Positions 25,815 to 33,634 of a stretch of 64,000 nt of DNA are shown one piece after another. The position numbers were made by a program, and so were the translations under genes. Position 1 is the first letter of the stretch, and each line of letters opens with the position of its first letter. The DNA lies in NCBI RefSeq assembly GCF_022271435.1, contig NZ_JAFIQY010000001.1, positions 186,001 to 250,000 on the forward strand. The letters run 5' to 3'. The notes below the pieces were generated by a model that ran no database searches, was not told where the DNA came from, and saw nothing but the letters and a program-made list of their open reading frames with translations. Origin of the DNA: Streptomyces monomycini. Lineage in GTDB: Bacteria > Actinomycetota > Actinomycetes > Streptomycetales > Streptomycetaceae.

Positions 25815-27455
25815 TCACTCGTTCGGCCGTCCGTACACCGTGCGACCGCCGACCACCGTCCACAGGCAGTCCGGCAGCTCCCGGCCGGGGGTCAGGTCGG
25901 GCAGGCCCGGGGTGCCGGAGCGGGGGTCGGTGGACCAGCGCTCGACCCGCTCGTCGGGGGCCTGTACGACGAGGTCGCCGGTGCGCCAGACCGCGTAGTC
26001 GGCGGGCGCGCCGGGCACCAGGACGCCCGCGTCGTCGCGGCCGATCGCGCGCCAGCCACCGCGGGTGTGCGCGGTGAAGGCGGCGCGGGCGGAGATGCCG
26101 TGCTCGCGGGTGCGGTGGAAGACCGCGGCCCGGACGGTGCCCCACGGGTCCAGCGGGGTGACGGGGCTGTCGGAGCCCAGGGCGAGCGGGACGCCGGCCC
26201 GCAGCAGCGCGGCGTACGGGTTGAGGGTGCGGGCGCGTTCGGCGCCGAGCCGGGTGGCGTACATGCCGTCCTCGCCGCCCCAGGCCGCGTCGAAGGCGGG
26301 CTGTACGGAAGCGGTGAGGGCGAACTCGGCAAAGGCCGCGACGGTGGCCCCGGTGAGCATCTCGGCGTGCTCGACGCGGTGCCGGGCGGCCCGGATCCGG
26401 CCGAGGCCGACGCGGTCGGCGGCGGCCCGCACGCCGTCGGTGACGGCGGTCAGCGCGGCGTCGCCGATGGCGTGGAACCCGGCCTGGAGTCCGGCCTCGG
26501 TGCAGGCCGCGACGTGGGCGGCGACGGCGTCGGCGTCCAGGTGGGCGGTGCCGGTGTGGCCGGCGTCGGCGTACGGGGCGTGCAGGTGGGCGGTGTGCGA
26601 GCCGAGGGAGCCGTCCGCGAAGAGGTCACCGGCGGCGCCGATCGCGCCGAGGGCGCGGATCCGGTCGGCGTCCTTTGCGTTGGTGACGGTTTCGGCCCAG
26701 TAACCGACGACGCGCGGTCCCGGCTCACGGGCGGCGCGGGCCAGCAGGGCGGTGAGGTCGTCCTCGCTGGAGATGTCGGGTCCCGCGCACTCGTGGAGGG
26801 TGCCGATGCCCCGGGAGGCCGCGTGCGCGAGCGCCGCGGCCTGGGCGGCGTCGCGCTGGGCGGGGGCGACCGTGGCGTACGCGGCGGCCCGCACGGCGTG
26901 GTGCGCGTCGCCCGTCAGCGGCTGCTCGGCGTGGAATCCGGGCAGGTCACGAATGCCGGGTACGAGGTCGAGCAGGGCAGTGGTGACGACCGCGGAGTGC
27001 ACGTCGACCCGGGTCAGGTAGAGCGGGCGGCCGCCGGTGGCCGCGTCCAGCTCGGCGCGGGACGGCGGCCGGTCCTCGGGCCAGGCGGTGGCGTCCCAGC
27101 CGTGCCCCAGGAGGACGCGGTCGGCAGGGCGGGCCGCCGTGTACTCCCGTACCCGGGCCAGCGCGTCGGGGAGCGCGCGGGCTCCGGACAGGTCCAGGCC
27201 GGTGAGCGCGAGGCCGGTGGCCGTCGTGTGCACGTGTGCGTCCGTGAACGCCGGGGTGACGAGCGCGCCGTCGAGGTGGACGACCTCGTCCACGCCGTCG
27301 GCGAAGGAGTCGGCGGCCCCCTCCTCGCCCACCCAGGCGATGCTGTCGCCCTCGACCACCATGGCGGTGGCGAAGGGGTCGGCGGGACTGTGGACCTCTC
27401 CGCCGCGCAGCAGGACGGTTCGGGGCCGGGCCGGATCGGGGGTGCGCTCACTCAT
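25815..27455 (-). CDS. Amidohydrolase family protein (YtcJ-like)
   Basis: The product is 546 aa from ATG 27455. The N-terminal FTDAHVHTTATGL is the metal-binding HxH of amidohydrolase-3 proteins. Further ligands are in LHECAGPD, GFHAIGDAALTAVTDGVRAA, RVEHAEML and ALGSDSPVTPLDPWGTVRAAV (Asp). The C-terminal beta sandwich (GVLVPGAPADYAVWRTGDLV) is complete. The family hydrolyses N-substituted amides or carbamates, and members include N-substituted formamide deformylases. The substrate is unknown. There is no obvious ribosome site at the start. It is not tightly linked to neighbours. Confidence 0.87.
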   Translation of the reverse strand: MSERTPDPARPRTVLLRGGEVHSPADPFATAMVVEGDSIAWVGEEGAADSFADGVDEVVHLDGALVTPAFTDAHVHTTATGLALTGLDLSGARALPDALARVREYTAARPADRVLLGHGWDATAWPEDRPPSRAELDAATGGRPLYLTRVDVHSAVVTTALLDLVPGIRDLPGFHAEQPLTGDAHHAVRAAAYATVAPAQRDAAQAAALAHAASRGIGTLHECAGPDISSEDDLTALLARAAREPGPRVVGYWAETVTNAKDADRIRALGAIGAAGDLFADGSLGSHTAHLHAPYADAGHTGTAHLDADAVAAHVAACTEAGLQAGFHAIGDAALTAVTDGVRAAADRVGLGRIRAARHRVEHAEMLTGATVAAFAEFALTASVQPAFDAAWGGEDGMYATRLGAERARTLNPYAALLRAGVPLALGSDSPVTPLDPWGTVRAAVFHRTREHGISARAAFTAHTRGGWRAIGRDDAGVLVPGAPADYAVWRTGDLVVQAPDERVERWSTDPRSGTPGLPDLTPGRELPDCLWTVVGGRTVYGRPNE

Positions 27456-27645
27456 AGCGGACAGTTTGGCCCCTGCGGGCGGCGGGCCCGCGCGCGGGGT
27501 CGGGATCTCGACGCACGGCGCACGCGCGCCGGAGCGCCCGGACACGGCGCACGCCGGGGGCGCACGCTTCGAGTGCCCTGACCGTGCGCCGGGCGGGACA
27601 CTCGGGGCGTGCGCCGGACGGGTGCCGGTGCGCGCCGGGCGGAGG

Positions 27646-28086
27646 TCAGATGCGCGGCGGCCGGGCCTCGTACGGCGTGGAGAGCACGACCGTGGTCCGG
27701 GTGGAGACCCCGGCCAGTGTGCGGATCCGGGTCAGCAGGTGTTCCAGCTCCAGGGGCGTGGCCACCCGCACCTTCAGGATGTAGTTCTCGTCGCCCGCGA
27801 CGCTGTGACAGGCTTCCAGCTCGGGCACCTCGGCCAGGCGGTCGGCGATGTCGTCCGGGGCGCTGGGGTCGAAGGGTTTCACCGAGATGAACGCGGTCAA
27901 CGGCAGCCCCACCGCCTCCGGGTCCACGATGGCGGCATAGCCGCGAATGACGCCGCGCTGCTCCAGACGGCGCACCCGCTGGTGCACCGCCGAAGTGGAC
28001 AGGCCGGTGGCCTTGCCCAGGTCGGTGTAGCTCATCCGCCCGTCCTTGACGAGCAGATCCACGATTTGTCGGTCCAACTCCTCCAC
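27646..28086 (-). CDS. Lrp/AsnC-family regulator
   Basis: The product is 146 aa. The HTH (MEELDRQIVDLLVKDGRMSY, LGKATGLSTSAVHQRVRRLE) covers residues 1-50 and the RAM ligand-binding domain covers 65-140 (YAAIVDPEAVGLPLTAFISV, CHSVAGDENYILKVRV). These regulators bind amino acids and act locally or globally. The GTG at 28086 follows TAGGTT by 6 nt with no Shine-Dalgarno, so it may be leaderless. The target is unclear; the amidohydrolase downstream is a candidate. Confidence 0.9.
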   Translation of the reverse strand: MEELDRQIVDLLVKDGRMSYTDLGKATGLSTSAVHQRVRRLEQRGVIRGYAAIVDPEAVGLPLTAFISVKPFDPSAPDDIADRLAEVPELEACHSVAGDENYILKVRVATPLELEHLLTRIRTLAGVSTRTTVVLSTPYEARPPRI

Positions 28087-28302
28087 CCGATCAACCTACT
28101 GTGCTCGGGCGCGTGTGCGCACCGTACGCCGGTTCGTGGACGCGCTCGCGCGGCTTGTGTGACCAATGCCACACACGTGCTCCCGTATCCCGCGGGGCTC
28201 GGCGATTATGCGCGGGGCATGAGGGGAATTGCTCGTGTTGGCCGGAGCCGCCCGACATCGGAAGCCGGCGGCCGTGCGGCCCACCCGAGGGGGATGACCA
28301 TC

Positions 28303-28716
28303 ATGCGACGTCTGAAGACCGAATCCGCGCTGCTCGGCCTCGATGCCCAGGAGGGCGACAGTCCCGGCTTCGCCGGCGAGGACGATCCGTACGACTCCTT
28401 CGAGACCATGGAGATCTTCCGGGTGACCTGCCCGGACTGCGCCCAGCCGATCGCGATGCTGGCCGACGAGGACACCCTGCCCGAGCACGCGCTGTGCCCG
28501 ACGCCCTGGAACCCCTTCTGCCTGTCGGTGTGCGAGGGCTCGGGGCGGCCGGTGGCCGACGCCTCCTCGGCGGACGACTCGCTGGAGGCCCAGGAGCAGG
28601 ACGCCGGTGTGCTGCTGAACCTGCCGGAGGGGCTGGACTGGCGCCGACAGCCGTTCTCGCACGTGGGCGGGCCGGGTACGCGGCCGTCGCGGGTGCCACG
28701 GATGCGCCGGCCCTGA
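28303..28716 (+). CDS. Cysteine-containing conserved protein of unknown function
   Basis: The product is 137 aa from ATG 28303, with GAGGGGG 9-10 nt upstream; an ATG at 28294 is too close to that site. The middle has CPDCAQPIAMLADEDTLPEH followed by two further cysteines (CPTPWNPFC, SVC). It may form a zinc ribbon. The ends are acidic and low in complexity. I recognise it as a conserved Streptomyces hypothetical and cannot assign a role. Confidence 0.7.
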   Translation: MRRLKTESALLGLDAQEGDSPGFAGEDDPYDSFETMEIFRVTCPDCAQPIAMLADEDTLPEHALCPTPWNPFCLSVCEGSGRPVADASSADDSLEAQEQDAGVLLNLPEGLDWRRQPFSHVGGPGTRPSRVPRMRRP

Positions 28717-28817
28717 GGCCCGCGCCCGACCGGCGGGAGCGGGCGGCCGCTCCCGCGCCGTCCCGGCACCGCTTGCGGAGCGCCGCGGGGCCATTCCCGG
28801 TGTCCGCTGACAACGAA

Positions 28818-28845
28818 CCTGGACCGTTTGCCGGCGAGGTTGGAC
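28818..28845 (+). repeat. Left inverted repeat flanking the ankyrin gene
   Basis: Twenty-eight bp beginning CCTGGACCGTTTGCC and ending TTGGAC. It pairs with the minus strand of 29481-29509: the first 15 bases are identical and the distal half is mostly conserved. It lies just downstream of the ankyrin stop. Confidence 0.7.
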
Positions 28846-28855
28846 CGCGGGTGGT

Positions 28856-29461
28856 TCAGCCCTCGGCACCGGCGGCATGCAGGGCATCGATGATGAGCGC
28901 GTACCGCTCTGCGGCCTCCGGGAACCGCTGCGCGCGGTGGCGTGCCTCCCGCAGTGCCTTCCCCGTCGGTGCTGCGCCGCGAGTGAGCAGATGGTGCACC
29001 ATCTGCACCTGTCCGAAGAGGGCCGCCCACTCCAGTGGCGTCCTGCCCTTCATCACCGCATCGATGTCCGCCCCATGCTCCAAGAGCAGGTCCACAGTCT
29101 GCGGGTGACCGTGGTCGCCGGAGGTCGCTGCCAGCACTATCGGCACGTAACCCAGCCTGCCCTGGGCACAGGGAGCGGCACCGGCACCCAGAAGGGCCCT
29201 CACCACTTCTGTGTGCCCGTGCATCGCTGCCTGGCACAGAGGCGTCGTCTCCTCGTACTCACCTGTTTGCTGTTGCGGGTCCGCCCCCGCCGCGAGCAGT
29301 AGCCGGACGACCTTGGCGTGCCCCTCCCCCGCCGCGAGATCCAGTGCGGTGTGCAGGGCCGCGTTCGGGGGACCCACCCATGCACCCTCGCTCAACAACC
29401 GCGCCACCACAGCCACATCGCCGTCCTTGGCGGCCCGTGTCAACTGTTCCGCTTTTTCCAT
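28856..29461 (-). CDS. Ankyrin-repeat protein
   Basis: The product is 201 aa with four to five ankyrin repeats: TAAKDGDVAVVARLLSEGA-type, LDLAAGEGHAKVVRLLLAAG, LCQAAMHGHTEVVRALLGAG, TVDLLLEHGADID and PLEWAALFGQVQMVHHLL. Ankyrins mediate protein contacts; no enzymatic domain is present. The codon bias is weaker than in neighbours (more A/T third positions), hinting at acquisition. The gene fits exactly between inverted repeats at 28818-28845 and 29481-29509, the right one only 20 bp from the ATG. The right repeat could therefore also be an operator, but the pair looks like the ends of a mobile cassette. Confidence 0.85.
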   Translation of the reverse strand: MEKAEQLTRAAKDGDVAVVARLLSEGAWVGPPNAALHTALDLAAGEGHAKVVRLLLAAGADPQQQTGEYEETTPLCQAAMHGHTEVVRALLGAGAAPCAQGRLGYVPIVLAATSGDHGHPQTVDLLLEHGADIDAVMKGRTPLEWAALFGQVQMVHHLLTRGAAPTGKALREARHRAQRFPEAAERYALIIDALHAAGAEG

Positions 29462-29480
29462 GTGGTGATCATGCCTGGCC

Positions 29481-29509
29481 GTCCAAGTTCACCGGGCAAA
29501 CGGTCCAGG
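29481..29509 (-). repeat. Right inverted repeat flanking the ankyrin gene
   Basis: Read on the minus strand it begins CCTGGACCGTTTGCC and ends TTGGAC, mirroring 28818-28845. The two ends bound a 692-bp unit containing only the ankyrin gene. Confidence 0.7.
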
Positions 29510-29610
29510 CTGAATGCCGGAGGACCCGGCCCGCCCCCGTGACGCGGCCCCCGCCGGCAACGGCTTCTCTGCCGTAACGGCCTCCCCGTCACAGCCCCCC
29601 GTAACGGTCC

Positions 29611-30717
29611 TCACCAGCGCCGGTAACGGCCCTCGATCATCGCCTCCAGTGTGGCCCGGTGCATGATCAGCGCGTCCGGGTCGGCGGGTACGGGCGCCTC
29701 GCCGAAATGGACCTGGCGGTAGGCCACGCGCAGCATGACGACGGCGTGCCGCAGGGCCGCGTAGAGGGTGTGGAAGTCCATGGCGCGCGGTGTGTGGCCG
29801 GTGAGCCGGGCGTAGCGTTCCTCGACCCGGTCGCGGCGCAGCAGGCCGGGCAGGCCCCGCTGGCCGCCGCTCTCCGCCAGGTCCTGGAAGAACCGGTGCA
29901 GATAGACCATCCAGCCGAGGTCGAGTTCGCGCGGTCCGGGTACGGACATCTCCCAGTCCAGCACGGCGGCGGGCGTGAAACCGTCGTAGACGATGTTGCC
30001 GATCCGCGCGTCGCCCCAGGTCAGTACGGTCTCGTCGGCTTCTTCGGACTCCGTCGGCCAGTGCTCGGCGAGCCAGGCGAAGCCGCGCTCGATCAGCGGG
30101 GACGGTTCCCGTCCGGTGACCACCCAGGCGTAGTACGCCCGCTGGGCCGCCACGTGCCGCCGCAGTGCGCTCCCGCTGCCGGGCAGGGCGAGGAAGTCCG
30201 TCTCTCCGACGGGCACCTGATCGTGGATCCGGGCGAGGACGGAGACCGTGCCCGCTTCCAGTTCCGCGCGCTCCGCGTCGGTAGCGGCGTGCAGCCAACT
30301 CCCCTCGTACGTATAGGGCATGACGTCCGGCGGTACGCGGCCCTCGGCGCGCTCCATCACGAAGAACGGTGCGCCGAGCGGCCCCGGGTCTTCTTCCAGC
30401 CACAGCGTGCGCGGCACGGGCACGTCGGTGTGCTCGGCCACCAGGCGCAGCGTGCGGTACTGACGGGCCATGTCATAGGTGGGGAATACCGTGTAAGCGG
30501 CAGGGTCGGCAGCCAGGCGCAAGGCACAGGAGTGGACGGGCGGACGGGGGTGGTCGATGTCGAAGAGCAGGGTTTCGCTGGACATGCCGTTGGAGGCGGG
30601 GACGGTCGCGGAGACCGCACGGGCACCGGGCAGGCGGGTGGCCAGCCACGCCGACAGCCGCCGGGTCAGCTCGCCCGGGTCGCGCGTGGTGGTGCGGGGC
30701 CGGGACGCGCCGCTCAT
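29611..30717 (-). CDS. Phosphotransferase-family (APH-like) protein
   Basis: The product is 368 aa, protein-kinase-like APH fold. Visible parts are the N-lobe LRLAADPAAYTVFPTYDMAR, hinge PFFVMERAEGRVPPDV, the catalytic loop TWGDARIGNIVYDG (Asp with Asn) and the metal Asp in AAVLDWEMSVPGPRELDLGW. This subgroup (related to FadE36/ACAD10-type kinases) phosphorylates small hydroxy compounds, sometimes 4-hydroxyacids, and is often linked to lipid or xenobiotic catabolism. Its ATG overlaps the stop of the upstream lipocalin-like gene (ATGA), so the two work as a unit. The substrate is unknown. Confidence 0.83.
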   Translation of the reverse strand: MSGASRPRTTTRDPGELTRRLSAWLATRLPGARAVSATVPASNGMSSETLLFDIDHPRPPVHSCALRLAADPAAYTVFPTYDMARQYRTLRLVAEHTDVPVPRTLWLEEDPGPLGAPFFVMERAEGRVPPDVMPYTYEGSWLHAATDAERAELEAGTVSVLARIHDQVPVGETDFLALPGSGSALRRHVAAQRAYYAWVVTGREPSPLIERGFAWLAEHWPTESEEADETVLTWGDARIGNIVYDGFTPAAVLDWEMSVPGPRELDLGWMVYLHRFFQDLAESGGQRGLPGLLRRDRVEERYARLTGHTPRAMDFHTLYAALRHAVVMLRVAYRQVHFGEAPVPADPDALIMHRATLEAMIEGRYRRW

Positions 30718-31904
30718 GACCGCTCCTTCGGGGAGGCCGGGCCCTCCGAGCGGTCCGGTGCCTCATCGGGCGATGCCCCGACGGCCGCCGCCGCATCGGC
30801 GTGCCCCGTGAAGCCGCTGGGATCGTGGCGGCCGAAGCTGCCGTGCTCGAAGATCCCGTATCCGGTACGGCCGTCGAGGGTGAAGCGGGCCGCGTGGTCG
30901 GTGACCCCGTAGGCCGCCCGCGGATGGGCGGCGGGGTCGGCGAGGTCGTAGGTGCGGCGGTCGGTCCAGCCGCGTCCGCGCCAGGTGCCGTGCTGCCAGT
31001 CGTCGGCGGGCGGGTAGCCCGCGCCGACGGCCAGGGGTGAGGAGGTGAGGATCTCGGCGGAGAGTTCGAGCGGTTCGCGCGACGGGCCGGTGAGGTGCAG
31101 CACGGCATGCTCGGGGTGGCGGGTGCCCGGCCGGTAGGTGATGTCGGCGTGCGGCCAGCCGAGTTGGACGTCGTGGGTGCCGTTGCGTACCAGCAGGGCC
31201 TCGTTGAGCGTTCGGTGCCCGTCGGCGTCCTCCTGGACGACGACCATCACGAACCGGTCGTCGAAGCGGACCGGGCACCAGATCCAGTGGAACCCCTCCG
31301 GCCGCGCTTCCTCGGCGGCCCGCCCGCCGTCCTCGCCGGGTATCGGCCGCACGCCCCAGCTGCGGTCCCGGGTGCCGGTCCACTCCCCCGCGGTGACGGT
31401 CAGCCGCTCGCCGCCGGCGTGGATGGTGCCGGTACAGGTTCCCGCCTGGACGAATCGGCGCCCTTCGAGGACGAGCCGTCCGCCGCGGTACTGGGTGTGA
31501 TGCGGTTCCCAGACGGCGGGGAAGGCGGCGTGCCACACGAGGTCGCAGGAGAGGCCGTCGGGGTCGGCCGGGTCGGCGGCGCAGTGCAGCCGGAGCCGTT
31601 CGAGGGGCCGGTCGACGGTGATCGTCAACGGTCCGACGGCGAGGGCGAGGCGGTCGTCGGTGAGCGCGTCGGAGGCCCGTACGGCGTGCAGGCGGTCGCC
31701 GAGCCGCAAGGTGGCGTAGGCGTCGATGACACCGGTGTTGGGGTAGACACCGAGGCCGGCGACGAGCAGCGCGCGGCCGGTGTGGTCCATGACGTGGAAG
31801 ATGCAGCGGTCGTAGGCGTTGCGGTCGCCGGTGGCGACGTACCGCATGGACAGCGGCACTTGATGGACCGGGTATTCGTCGAGCGCGATCGGCCGGTCGG
31901 TCAC
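30714..31904 (-). CDS. Lipocalin/AttH-like (hydroxyneurosporene-synthase-type) protein
   Basis: The product is 396 aa from GTG 31904, with AGGAGGTG upstream. The chain is almost all beta strands (LRLHCAADPADPDGLSCDLV, GTIHAGGERLTVTAGEWTGT, RDRSWGVRP, FHWIWCPVRFDDRFVMVVVQ). The W-rich RDRSWG signature is common to AttH/carotenoid 1,2-hydratase-related two-domain lipocalins of actinobacteria. Such proteins bind lipophilic molecules. It is translationally coupled to the phosphotransferase gene, so the pair may bind and phosphorylate the same lipid-like substrate; that is inference. Confidence 0.7.
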   Translation of the reverse strand: MTDRPIALDEYPVHQVPLSMRYVATGDRNAYDRCIFHVMDHTGRALLVAGLGVYPNTGVIDAYATLRLGDRLHAVRASDALTDDRLALAVGPLTITVDRPLERLRLHCAADPADPDGLSCDLVWHAAFPAVWEPHHTQYRGGRLVLEGRRFVQAGTCTGTIHAGGERLTVTAGEWTGTRDRSWGVRPIPGEDGGRAAEEARPEGFHWIWCPVRFDDRFVMVVVQEDADGHRTLNEALLVRNGTHDVQLGWPHADITYRPGTRHPEHAVLHLTGPSREPLELSAEILTSSPLAVGAGYPPADDWQHGTWRGRGWTDRRTYDLADPAAHPRAAYGVTDHAARFTLDGRTGYGIFEHGSFGRHDPSGFTGHADAAAAVGASPDEAPDRSEGPASPKERS

Positions 31905-32146
31905 GGGACACCTCCTGGACGCGCGGGCGGGCACGGTCCGGTGGCCACGGGGGCGTGCGGTTCCGCCTCGGCGGCGACCGTTTCCGCGGAAGGAATTGAC
32001 GGTACGTCAGGAGTACGCGCGGGACCATAGCCGTACCGGCGTCCGGCCGGGCAGGGGGCCGTACCCGTGCCCGTCCGGGCGGCCCCGGACCGGGACGGCC
32101 GGCACCACGCCACGGAAGCAACGCCCGCTCCGGTCGCCCCAGCTAC

Positions 32147-32218
32147 GGTTCCGGCTCCAGATCCGGTTCCGGCTCCAGAGCCGGCTCCGGTTCCAGATCC
32201 GGCTCCGGTTCCAGCTCC
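32147..32218. repeat. Four 18-bp tandem repeats (GGnnCC hexamers)
   Basis: Units GGTTCCGGCTCCAGATCC and close variants start at 32147, 32165, 32183 and 32201. They lie between the divergent lipocalin-like and threonine-synthase-like genes. A short Pro/Ala/Val-rich frame (32067-32282) crosses them but is not convincing as a gene. Confidence 0.8.
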
Positions 32219-32231
32219 GGCGGACACGGCG

Positions 32232-32277
32232 CCTCCCGTTGCGCTGTACGGCGGACACACCGCCGTACAGTGGGAGG
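32232..32277. promoter_or_regulatory. Long inverted repeat upstream of the threonine-synthase-like gene
   Basis: CTGTACGGCGG (32244-32254) and CCGCCGTACAG (32260-32270) are perfect complements around ACACA, with outer arms CCTCCC (32232) and GGGAGG (32272). It ends 54 bp before the start codon. It could be an operator, or a leader hairpin controlling the PLP enzyme gene. Confidence 0.6.
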
Positions 32278-32330
32278 CGTAAGCCATCGCGGGCACCGGC
32301 GACGAAACGGTGACGGAACGAGGGGGCACC

Positions 32331-33524
32331 ATGACGACGGCCGGCTCCGCACAGGGCCCGAGCAGCCTGCACTGCCTGCGCTGCGGCCTGGAGGTGAGAG
32401 GGTTCACCGGCTGCCCCCGGTGCGCGGCGGAGGGCATCGGGGCCAACGCGATGCCGCCGCTGGCCGACCTGGAGGGCCTGGAGCTGTCCTCGTACCCGGG
32501 CGGCCCGTGGGGCTGGCCGGAAACCCTGCCGGTCAGCGGCCCGCCGGTGACGCTCGGCGAGGGCGACACCCCCAACATACGGCTGCGCACCGACGCGGCC
32601 GCGCTCGGCGACGGGCTCGCACCGGAGTGCGGCAGCGAGTTGTGGGTCAAGTACGAGGGCGGCAACCCGACCGGTTCGCACAAGGACCGGGCGATGGCGG
32701 TGGGTGTGGCGGCCGCGCTGGAGACCGGCGCCGACACCGTGGTCGCCGCGTCGTCCGGCAACGCGGGCGCGGCGGCGGCCGCCTACGCGGGCCGGGCCGG
32801 GCTGCGGTGCGTGGTCTTCACCGACGAGGGCCTGCCGCCCGCGCTGGCCGCGCAGATGGATCAGCTGGGCGCCGAACTGGTGCGCTGCGAAGGCGGCTTC
32901 CTGGCCCGCAACGCCGCCATGGCGCGGGCCGTCGAGGAACACGGCTGGTATCCGCTCACCAGCTTCTCCGCCCCCTCCCCCGGCGGCAATCCGTACGCCG
33001 ACGAGGGCTACAAATCGGTGGCGTACGAGCTGGCACGCGACTTCGCCGGGCGGCGGATCGGCGCGGTGGTCGTACCGACCTGCCGGGCCGACCTGCTGTC
33101 CGGGATCGAGCGCGGTTTCCGGGAGCTGGCCGCGGCCGGTCTGGTGTCCGCGGCGCCCCGGATGGTGGCGGCCGAGCCCGCCGGGGCGGCGCCCTTCACC
33201 GCCGCCCTGCGCCACGCCGACCGCGCCGCTCAGGAGCGTACGCGCGTGGAGAGCCGCCCCACCGCCGCCTTCTCACTCGGCGAGGAACGCCCGTGCTGGC
33301 AGGGGCTGGACGCGCTGTGGCGGTCCGGCGGCACGGCCGTCGCCGTGGCCGAGAAGGAGTTCGTGGCCGAACAGCGGCGCCTCGCCGAACAGGGCCTGCT
33401 GCTGGAGGCGTCCTCCGCCGTAGCGGTCTCCGTGGCCCGCCGGATGCTGCGCGAGCTGCCGGAACTGGTGGTGGCGATCGGTACGGCGACGGGCATGAAG
33501 GAGCTGGCGTCGGCAGGCGAGTGA
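32331..33524 (+). CDS. Threonine synthase-like PLP enzyme
   Basis: The product is 397 aa from ATG 32331, with GAGGGGG 5 nt upstream. It opens with a zinc-ribbon-like CLRCGLEVRGFTGCPRC (about residues 15-31) and continues with LGEGDTPNIRL, KYEGGNPTGSHKDRAM (PLP lysine), VVAASSGNAGAAAAAYAGRA and FSAPSPGGNPYADEGYKSVAYE. The Cys-ribbon plus this motif set is the type found in actinobacterial threonine synthases. These convert O-phosphohomoserine to threonine. The gene stands apart from hom and thrB, so it may be a paralogue with another beta-replacement role. Confidence 0.85.
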   Translation: MTTAGSAQGPSSLHCLRCGLEVRGFTGCPRCAAEGIGANAMPPLADLEGLELSSYPGGPWGWPETLPVSGPPVTLGEGDTPNIRLRTDAAALGDGLAPECGSELWVKYEGGNPTGSHKDRAMAVGVAAALETGADTVVAASSGNAGAAAAAYAGRAGLRCVVFTDEGLPPALAAQMDQLGAELVRCEGGFLARNAAMARAVEEHGWYPLTSFSAPSPGGNPYADEGYKSVAYELARDFAGRRIGAVVVPTCRADLLSGIERGFRELAAAGLVSAAPRMVAAEPAGAAPFTAALRHADRAAQERTRVESRPTAAFSLGEERPCWQGLDALWRSGGTAVAVAEKEFVAEQRRLAEQGLLLEASSAVAVSVARRMLRELPELVVAIGTATGMKELASAGE

Positions 33525-33634
33525 CGGCACCACAGCGCCAGGCCCGCCGCCCCGGGCGGCGGACGGCTTCCTGCCCGTCCACCGTAAGGAAACTCTTCCC
33601 CCGGGTTCCCGCGGGTGCCCCCGGGCCACGCACC

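Noticed and set aside
25005..27581. 858-aa plus-strand frame
   Set aside because: It is antisense to lnt and the amidohydrolase and lacks domains; the minus frames carry the catalytic motifs.
32067..32282. 71-aa Pro/Ala/Val-rich plus frame through the 18-bp repeats
   Set aside because: Its sequence is explained by the repeat and hairpin; there is no clear ribosome site or homologue. I kept the DNA features instead.
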